Shown piece by piece: positions 1 through 5,680 of a stretch of DNA of 8,391 bases (within the stretch, counting starts at the first letter, position 1; each line of letters starts with the position of its first letter). Below the pieces are notes generated by a model, which ran no database searches, was not told the origin of the DNA, and saw only the letters and a list, made by a program, of their open reading frames with translations. The DNA is from Butyrivibrio sp. (GTDB lineage Bacteria > Bacillota_A > Clostridia > Lachnospirales > Lachnospiraceae), in contig JAILOW010000154.1 of NCBI GenBank assembly GCA_024690635.1, forward strand, positions 1-8,391. The letters are read 5' to 3'. A program made the translations under genes and the position numbers.

Positions 1-3000
1 GACAGATGTATAACTGTCGGTATCAATTCCTGAGTATACAACCTGCGATGCAGGCACTTTGGAAGTTTTCACCATTCTGAATTTACCGTTTTCCAAAGCA
101 GTTATGTCAGAAGGAGCAAATCCGGAATCATCAGGTGCTGCTGTAACAACAGGGCAGATGGTTCCGCTGTTTTTGTAATACAACCGGATTTTAGCAGGAC
201 CGGTTGTTTTCAAAATCTCAAAGGTACCTCCGTCACCAAATTCCACTGTGGCGGCTTCCTTTGATATGGATACTTTGGTATTAACTTCCGTGACTTTGGA
301 TCCGGACTTATCCTTCTTAATAGTGGCCATTCCTTTAAATAGAGAATCGAAATCCATTACGAGACTGCCAACAGTGGTATTTCCCCACACGCCAAGTTCT
401 GAACTGTAGCCGATAGAGACTTTTCCTACATTCTTCAGGTTTCCGCTAATGTACAACGGGTATTCGGAATCTGTTAATACACGAAGCTCAGAAGTTTTGG
501 AAACACCGTTACCTGTGATGTTCTTTATATACTGGCTCTGAGGGAGGTGGACAAATTCAAAAGACAGTGTGTTTTTGCCAATATTAAAGTTTAGTCCCTT
601 TTGCTTTGTCGCTTCAGAGTCAAAGATCAGCAGTCGGAATTTGGTATTACAGGTCAGCTTGACGGTGCTTCCGGTTTTATAGTAGAACCTGTCAAGTTTG
701 TCACGATCCGCATCTTGAAAACCCGATATTATCAGTTCTTTTGCACATCCTGCTTTGGGCATTGTAAGGCTTTGCACTTTATGCTTTTCTGATGGTACCT
801 CCGAATTATTAACATATATTGTGTATACCGCGTTCTTGTCTTTTCTGTTGTTGATCTCCCATATGGCATTTGCAAAAGTCGTGTAGGTTCCTATTTCTCC
901 GTTGAAATTTGTTGACTTTAAATCCAATTCGAAGGTGTCATAGGTTCTAAGTTCCTCTTCGTTTACCATATAGAACATGCCGCTTTTCTTGGTGAGCACC
1001 TGACCTGAGGAATATGCGGATGCAACTTTATCCATGTTGGCTTTCGGAGCCTTGATGAGCTGGAAGGCGGGTTTATTTACCCTGAATGCAGGAGCGTCAA
1101 GCAAAAGCTCATCCCCCATAGTAAGGAGTGGTTTATTATCTGCTTTACTTATCAGGTTTATGTGAAGAGGCTCTTTGCCTTTGGCAATTGCAATTGTGCC
1201 TGCTACTGAAATAGGCGTAGTCACTGACAAAAGCTTCTTTGTTTTTTTGTCAGTCTTTACTGCCGCGTTAGCACTCAGGCAGGAAAGCTCACTTCCTGAA
1301 TCGTAGGTAACATCTATCTTTCCAAGATTCGTTTTACCCTTTATATAGAGAGTTTGGCCACAAAGGGAGAGCTTTCCTACATTTGTCAGATCTAAGGACA
1401 ATACTGCTTCATGGTAATATCTTTCTCGTGGATCATAGCTTTGTCCTACTGTAAGCGTTCCGGAGCTTTTTACTGTTAAGGACGAACTCTTTCCGGTTCC
1501 GCTTCCTGTTATCTTGCCAAGTCTCTTTTCCGAGAAGGACACATTGTTAAGTGTCAGGGAACTGCTTCCTAGGCTGATGTTTAGCTTGATGGTATTTCCC
1601 TTGGCATCCTTGGGCTCAGCCAGCGTCAGGTGGTCGAGAGTAACTGGACTTGCAACTGTGATGCTGTTTTTTACATGAAGATATGCGGTTTCTGCGCCCC
1701 TTGGTCTTATGGTTATGCCTGCAGAACCTGCGGGAACAGAGAGGTTTACGGTATCAAATTTCTTGGAGCCGTCTGCGTCCTCTTTTCCGTAGTCGGTAGC
1801 TGCGTCAATCTCAATAAGATAAGTTGCACGCTTGTTGCTGTAGGCCTTTATGTCATTAAGAGCAGCCTGAACGGTATTAAAACAGCCAAGGGTGTAAGTA
1901 ACCTTGGAGGTGTCATAGAGATATACATTGCCCTCTGTGGGTGCTGCAGTAGTTGCGATCCTAAGACCGGTCTTAACTTTTTTGAAAGCATAACGGACTT
2001 TATCAATGCCGGGATTTCTGGAAACAGCAAACATGCAGGCAGGAGCTTTGGCACCTGTTATCAGGTCTTTATTTGCGGGATAGCCGTGGTCGCTTGCGCA
2101 GTAGTCATTGTAAATAGAAATTGCGTTTTTGTTGATAAGGTGAGTATTGCCTTCATCATCCGTCACGGTTACATCCATGGCGCCGGGAGTCTCAAGAAGA
2201 CTTTCGGCTGAGACATTTCCGCTTACCTTAAAGGTGTTCTTGGAGCCGTAGCCATAAGTGATACTGTTGTTCTCGTCGCAGGAAACAAGGTCCTTGAAGG
2301 ATATGTTTGAGTGGATGTCCATGTACGCCCCTGCAAGGCGGGTGGTTCCCAAAACAGACAGACCGGCTTCATGGACGAACAGTTCAGCATTTGTCAATTC
2401 AAGATTTCCAACAGTGACTGCACCGGTGCTACTGATAACGCATCTTCCTTCACCGCCGTTTTTATCAAGGATCAGCTTGGAGCCTGCCTTACCGGTAACA
2501 GAAGCAAAGTTGAAAATATCATGACCGTCAACGGCTGTTGCGTTTATAAATGAAAGGCTTCCGGTTCCGAGATTAAGCTTAGGTTCTTTTTTATCGTTAT
2601 TTACAAGGATCAGATCCTTAAAGGTCAGAGGAACCGTAACTGTGATATCACCTGTAAAGGTGAGCTTTTTTCTGGTGTCGTCGTTACTTACTACGGATAG
2701 ACCAGCCGCCTTTTTGGGCATGGTCATCTTACCTGCGGTGTTGGCATCTTCAAGTACCTTTACGGTATAGCTGTCGGTCTTTACGTTTCTTGTTTCGATG
2801 GAGGAAACAACTTCTGACCATTTGATATATGAGCCTATCTGTTCTTCACCTGCATATACGGAAAAAACAGGAACCGCAAAGGTCAGATCTTTTCCGAGAG
2901 CCATGAGCGCTGCTTCGGCGCCGTCCTCAAGATGAGAAGAGGTCTTTGCGATATTTGTTATTTCATTAAGAGTTGCAGCCTTGGCGTTGGCCTTACTTCC

Positions 3001-3759
3001 CTTGGAGGCAAAGCGCTTTAAGGTACCGTTATTGGTAACAAGAACGTCGCCTTTTTTAAATTTGCCGGAGGCAGGCCTAAACTCTATGCCGTTTACGGGA
3101 ACGTAAACATGCTTGTTATTATTGTCGTAGGCATCAAGTCCAATGGTATTGGTTCCGTTAAATATGAGCTTGGCCCCTTCTGACAGAGTAACTATCGGGT
3201 TTCCTTCAAGGGTGCAGTCCATAAGACCAAAGATGCAGCCCTCGAATGTAACGGAAGATAAGATATTAAGGTTATAACCAAAGTAGTTATCATTCCAGTA
3301 GGATATATGAGGAGCATCCACCATTACCTTGAGGTTTTTAAATGACAGATTATCAAGGTCAAAGTTATCTGTGGGAGGGTATTCCTCGCTTCCGATGCAA
3401 AGGTTAAAGTAAACATAGTCGTAACTTCCGACACCGATAAAGTTTACGTCTTTGGCGCCTGTTCCGCTCTCAAGTATCAGATTTCCCGAATGGTAAGAAA
3501 CCTTATCTTTGTAGCCTACCTTTATGGTTCCGTTTTTAACGGTCTTTACATCAAAGTTGACATTGTTTTTACAGGACAGGGTATGGCCGTTTAGATCTAT
3601 GGTGACTCTTTCGGAAAGATCCGGGGCAAAGCAAAGGAAGCTGTCAAGCTCAAGCTTCCAGTTGCTGTCAAAGCGGATGGTCCAGGTTGGATCTCCGCCG
3701 TCGTGGGATTCTATGTACTTTGCAACTTCTTCTGTTGAGATCTCTTCCGAAACTTCCTC
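1..3759 (-). repeat. Four diverged beta-strand modules in the C-terminal part of the giant protein
   Basis: Approximate modules by residue: 600-895, 896-1212, 1213-1545 and 1546-1852 (cut by the edge). Modules 2-4 share landmarks in the same order. First is an aromatic/helical/strand entry (IKWSEVVSSI..YTVKV; CFNTVQAALNDI..YLIEI; TTFANAIWEI..YTIYV). Next come a strand pair ending FKDLIL (979-984), LDHLTL (1307-1312) and FRLLIF (1640-1645), and then KLNLGTGSLSF, KLNISLGSSSLTL and LNFNIGKNTLSF. Period is about 330 residues. Module 1 is less similar but has the entry (TEEVAKYI..WTIRF), an IDLNGHTL motif (from I653) typical of right-handed beta-helix proteins, and LSFKNLKV near 737-744. Module ends also match (GDVLVTNNGTLKRF at 836; GQVLTKKSGMFYMV at 1518). 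The similarity is at protein level only; no DNA repeat is visible. A beta-helix/solenoid fold is inference. Confidence 0.7.
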
Positions 3760-5556
3760 ATTGTTTCTGAGGATCTTTATGGTCTTGAGATCAATGTTTG
3801 TGCCGCCTTTTAGTTTCTGAAGGTAGTTGATGACAAACTTAGGCCTTGTGTAACGCTCCTGCTCAGGTGCACGTTTGAACTTGGTGCTGTCGGAAAGACC
3901 TATCTTTGCGGAGCAGTCAATGTAGTACCAGTAGCCGTCGCCGCCGTCAACGATATTGTAGGTGTGGGCTGAAGAGTCCTGACCCATGATGACTTTGCTG
4001 GGGATGCCCATTTCTCTTGAGATTCTGGTAAAGAGCTGAGCGAAGGCTTCACAGGTTCCGTTTCCTTTTTTAAGTGCATGATATGCTGTGTGATAAAGAG
4101 GATAGGTGCGGTCGGAGCCGCCATCGCCTGATACGGTGGGGCTTACATTTGTGGTGATATAGTCGTAAATTGATTGGATCTTGGTCTTGTTATCTTTACT
4201 CTGAACACCGGCAAATGTGTCGCCCATAAGAGCGTTTACCTGCTGTGTGACAAACGCTTCCTCAGTTTTTTTGGTTATAACCGGAAGGTATACTTCATAA
4301 ACGTAGTAGCTTTTGCCGCCTTTGTTTCTCATTCCGAGAATAGCCTGGTTAGGACTATTAGGGGCATTTCTGCCATCGAAAATGCTGGGGCTTTCATATT
4401 GGAAGGTTCTTTGCACTCTGTTTCCGATGAGATTGAAAAGGTAGTCACCTTCATCGGCAAGCATGCCTTCTCTTTCTGCATCAAAATCACATACATCAAA
4501 AATGTCTATGGAATTTCCGTTTAGTGCTTCGGTGTTTACATAGATCCTGTCATAAACATATCCGTTGTCGTCGTAGTTTTTTAAGTTGGAAGCATTGGCA
4601 TAAAAGTTCGTTTTTTCAGTGCGCTCTTTAAGGATATTCCTTACTGCTGCGTATGCTTCTTCTGCAGTATCGCAGAAAGTCTCGGGCTCGTTTATAAGAG
4701 GCACATAGCTTGTCTTGAGGCTGTCCGGAACACCGGAGAAGTTAAGGGTTACCTTAAGGTAAAAGCAAAAATCAGTGGATGTGGAAGATCTTTTAAGGCA
4801 TGCCAGGAGCTTACCGTCTGTTGTGTCCATTTTAAATTCCACAGGGGCATCGTCTGTTGGCTCGGTATAGGAACCACCATCTTTTTCCACAAGCTCGAAA
4901 TTTATCATGTCAGAAGTGACACTGTTTTCTTCAATATCGAGAAGATCTGCAAGAAGAGTTTTATTCTCGCAGGAGTACATTTCGTGTTTGTAGGTGTTGC
5001 CGTAGGTATCTGTTCCGGACACCTCGAGACTAAGGTAAAATTCCGTGTAATCCGAAGAGTCGGGGAGGTCCGAAAGATTTATTTCTTTTGGGAAAGCGGT
5101 TTTATCTTCATGATTTCGGATGATGGCAAAATCATGTACCGTGATCCCCGATGAGGTTACAAGTTCTTCGGAGTCCTCACTGCTTGCGGCATCGGAAGCA
5201 TCCTCAGAAGATCCGGAAGATGCAAGGTCAGCTGCGTCCTCTGAAGAATCCTCTGTACTTTCATCTGTTGAAGCCTCAGTTGTGGTCTCTTCTGAGGTCT
5301 CTTTTGAAGCTTCCTCCGAGCTTTCTGCGGAAGCCTGTGATGATGCTTCTGAAGATGAAGAACTGCCCTCAGCACCGGAGCCTTCACCGGAGTTATCCTT
5401 GGGATCCTCCGTTGAGCTTTCCGAAGATGCGGCTTTTGAAGCGCTTTCGTCAGTATCTGAAATGTCTGTAGATGCAGGCTCAGCTGCATAAGAAGCCATG
5501 GGCGAACCCGCAGCCATGACTGTTGACAATAGAAGTGCCAATATTCGTTTTTTCAT
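1..5556 (-). CDS. Giant secreted transglutaminase-like protein with beta-repeat region (3' end outside window)
   Basis: The minus-strand frame starting at the ATG at 5556-5554 stays open for all 1852 codons to the left edge; I read it codon by codon and found no stop or frameshift. The C-terminus is missing, so any cell-wall anchor cannot be judged. Order of parts: signal peptide 1-24 (MKKR, hydrophobic core, SYA cleavage site before A25); Ser/Glu/Ala/Asp/Thr-rich linker about 27-136; a mixed region 137-290 of unknown family; a pre-catalytic region about 290-452, starting with a charged helix-like stretch (AEEAYAAVRNILKER); a transglutaminase-like domain about 453-552 with C502, H531 and D547; then strand-rich repeat modules from about 600 onward. 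Start choice is supported by GGAGG 7 bases upstream and by the signal peptide. The transglutaminase-like fold includes cross-linking enzymes, proteases and inactive relatives, so the reaction is unknown. Secretion is well supported; an envelope or adhesin-like role is inference. Confidence 0.93.
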   Translation of the reverse strand, partial: MKKRILALLLSTVMAAGSPMASYAAEPASTDISDTDESASKAASSESSTEDPKDNSGEGSGAEGSSSSSEASSQASAESSEEASKETSEETTTEASTDESTEDSSEDAADLASSGSSEDASDAASSEDSEELVTSSGITVHDFAIIRNHEDKTAFPKEINLSDLPDSSDYTEFYLSLEVSGTDTYGNTYKHEMYSCENKTLLADLLDIEENSVTSDMINFELVEKDGGSYTEPTDDAPVEFKMDTTDGKLLACLKRSSTSTDFCFYLKVTLNFSGVPDSLKTSYVPLINEPETFCDTAEEAYAAVRNILKERTEKTNFYANASNLKNYDDNGYVYDRIYVNTEALNGNSIDIFDVCDFDAEREGMLADEGDYLFNLIGNRVQRTFQYESPSIFDGRNAPNSPNQAILGMRNKGGKSYYVYEVYLPVITKKTEEAFVTQQVNALMGDTFAGVQSKDNKTKIQSIYDYITTNVSPTVSGDGGSDRTYPLYHTAYHALKKGNGTCEAFAQLFTRISREMGIPSKVIMGQDSSAHTYNIVDGGDGYWYYIDCSAKIGLSDSTKFKRAPEQERYTRPKFVINYLQKLKGGTNIDLKTIKILRNNEEVSEEISTEEVAKYIESHDGGDPTWTIRFDSNWKLELDSFLCFAPDLSERVTIDLNGHTLSCKNNVNFDVKTVKNGTIKVGYKDKVSYHSGNLILESGTGAKDVNFIGVGSYDYVYFNLCIGSEEYPPTDNFDLDNLSFKNLKVMVDAPHISYWNDNYFGYNLNILSSVTFEGCIFGLMDCTLEGNPIVTLSEGAKLIFNGTNTIGLDAYDNNNKHVYVPVNGIEFRPASGKFKKGDVLVTNNGTLKRFASKGSKANAKAATLNEITNIAKTSSHLEDGAEAALMALGKDLTFAVPVFSVYAGEEQIGSYIKWSEVVSSIETRNVKTDSYTVKVLEDANTAGKMTMPKKAAGLSVVSNDDTRKKLTFTGDITVTVPLTFKDLILVNNDKKEPKLNLGTGSLSFINATAVDGHDIFNFASVTGKAGSKLILDKNGGEGRCVISSTGAVTVGNLELTNAELFVHEAGLSVLGTTRLAGAYMDIHSNISFKDLVSCDENNSITYGYGSKNTFKVSGNVSAESLLETPGAMDVTVTDDEGNTHLINKNAISIYNDYCASDHGYPANKDLITGAKAPACMFAVSRNPGIDKVRYAFKKVKTGLRIATTAAPTEGNVYLYDTSKVTYTLGCFNTVQAALNDIKAYSNKRATYLIEIDAATDYGKEDADGSKKFDTVNLSVPAGSAGITIRPRGAETAYLHVKNSITVASPVTLDHLTLAEPKDAKGNTIKLNISLGSSSLTLNNVSFSEKRLGKITGSGTGKSSSLTVKSSGTLTVGQSYDPRERYYHEAVLSLDLTNVGKLSLCGQTLYIKGKTNLGKIDVTYDSGSELSCLSANAAVKTDKKTKKLLSVTTPISVAGTIAIAKGKEPLHINLISKADNKPLLTMGDELLLDAPAFRVNKPAFQLIKAPKANMDKVASAYSSGQVLTKKSGMFYMVNEEELRTYDTFELDLKSTNFNGEIGTYTTFANAIWEINNRKDKNAVYTIYVNNSEVPSEKHKVQSLTMPKAGCAKELIISGFQDADRDKLDRFYYKTGSTVKLTCNTKFRLLIFDSEATKQKGLNFNIGKNTLSFEFVHLPQSQYIKNITGNGVSKTSELRVLTDSEYPLYISGNLKNVGKVSIGYSSELGVWGNTTVGSLVMDFDSLFKGMATIKKDKSGSKVTEVNTKVSISKEAATVEFGDGGTFEILKTTGPAKIRLYYKNSGTICPVVTAAPDDSGFAPSDITALENGKFRMVKTSKVPASQVVYSGIDTDSYTSV
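3901..4200 (-). other. Transglutaminase-like domain of the giant protein
   Basis: Residues 453-552. It opens with the usual helix (KIQSIYDYITTNVS) and continues with the catalytic helix GNGTCEAFAQLFTRI (C502), the following strand GIPSKVIMG, the histidine strand (H531 in AHTYNIV) and the aspartate strand (D547 in GYWYYIDCS). Cys-to-His spacing is 29 and His-to-Asp 16, which suits the transglutaminase core family (PF01841). Departures from the usual pattern are Tyr in place of the Trp in the common HxWN motif, and DCS where DxTW is common. The triad is intact, so catalysis is possible; the substrate is unknown. Confidence 0.9.
5149..5478 (-). repeat. Low-complexity Ser/Glu/Ala acidic linker
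   Basis: Residues about 27-136, immediately after the signal peptide, are almost entirely Ser, Glu, Ala, Asp and Thr, with many short variants of SSE, EAS, SED and STE, and one run of five Ser. No hydrophobic core is visible, so it is expected to be disordered and strongly acidic. Such segments commonly act as spacers in secreted Gram-positive proteins and may be glycosylated; that role is inferred. Because the DNA is made of GAA/GAG/TCT/TCC/GCT codons, neighbouring frames on both strands are also open here without being genes. Confidence 0.85.
5485..5556 (-). other. Signal peptide of the giant protein
   Basis: Residues 1-24 show a basic n-region (MKKR), a hydrophobic core (ILALLLSTVMAAG) and a small-residue cleavage motif, S22-Y23-A24, before A25-E26. 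There is no lipobox cysteine, so a signal peptidase I substrate is expected: the mature protein would be released or wall-attached rather than lipid-anchored. Confidence 0.9.
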
Positions 5557-5563
5557 ACCATAA

Positions 5564-5568
5564 CCTCC
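5564..5568 (-). promoter_or_regulatory. Ribosome binding site of the giant gene
   Basis: The minus strand reads GGAGG, 7 bases before the ATG at 5556-5554. It fixes this ATG as the start; the overlapping ATG at 5561-5559 is in another frame and only three bases from the GGAGG. Confidence 0.85.
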
Positions 5569-5586
5569 ATAGAAAAACTTGCAACA

Positions 5587-5595
5587 ATTATAACA
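5587..5595 (-). promoter_or_regulatory. Extended -10 promoter for the giant gene
   Basis: The minus strand reads TG-T-TATAAT, a perfect -10 hexamer (5592-5587) with the TGn extension. No good -35 hexamer lies 16-18 bases upstream, which is acceptable for an extended -10 promoter. Transcription would begin near 5580, giving a leader of about 24 bases. Confidence 0.7.
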
Positions 5596-5613
5596 TGAGG
5601 CGCCCTATAAAAC

Positions 5614-5642
5614 TTGATATCACTCCTTAAAATGTTTAAGAT
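5614..5642 (+). promoter_or_regulatory. Putative promoter for the YfhO-family gene
   Basis: TTGATA at 5614-5619 (5 of 6 to TTGACA) is followed after exactly 17 bases by TAAGAT at 5637-5642 (4 of 6 to TATAAT). The expected start near 5649 leaves about 30 bases of leader before the ATG. It lies back to back with the minus-strand promoter, so the two upstream elements almost touch and could be controlled together. Confidence 0.5.
5626..5640. promoter_or_regulatory. Operator-like dyad CTTAAA-ATG-TTTAAG
   Basis: A perfect 6-base inverted repeat with a 3-base centre fills the spacer of the plus-strand promoter and overlaps its -10 hexamer, a usual place for a repressor to bind. The arms are AT-rich, so chance occurrence is quite possible and no regulator is encoded in the window. 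Confidence 0.3.
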
Positions 5643-5669
5643 TATCCATAGATTTTAATGTGATTACAA

Positions 5670-5675
5670 AGGGAG
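5670..5675 (+). promoter_or_regulatory. Ribosome binding site deciding the YfhO-family start
   Basis: AGGGAG ends 5 bases before the ATG at 5681. The frame is also open back to a GTG at 5660 and a GTG at 5678, but the first has no Shine-Dalgarno sequence upstream and the second is only 2 bases from it, so ATG 5681 is the preferred start (798 residues instead of 805). Confidence 0.75.
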
Positions 5676-5680
5676 AAGTG

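Noticed and set aside
1630..2211. Plus-strand open frame of 193 codons with a Cys/Gly/Val-rich product
   Set aside because: It is antisense to the repeat modules of the giant gene, has no Shine-Dalgarno sequence, and its odd composition reflects reverse-complemented codons of a strand-rich protein.
5120..5491. Plus-strand open frame of 123 codons rich in Ser and Glu
   Set aside because: It lies wholly antisense to the acidic linker of the giant gene, has no convincing ribosome binding site, and its composition is the mirror of the low-complexity codons on the other strand.
5599..5604. GGCGCC palindrome in the divergent promoter region
   Set aside because: A bare six-base palindrome without extended symmetry; expected by chance and not a supportable site.
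5660..5680. Upstream GTG start for the YfhO-family protein (seven extra residues)
   Set aside because: No ribosome binding site precedes it, whereas the ATG at 5681 has AGGGAG at good spacing.
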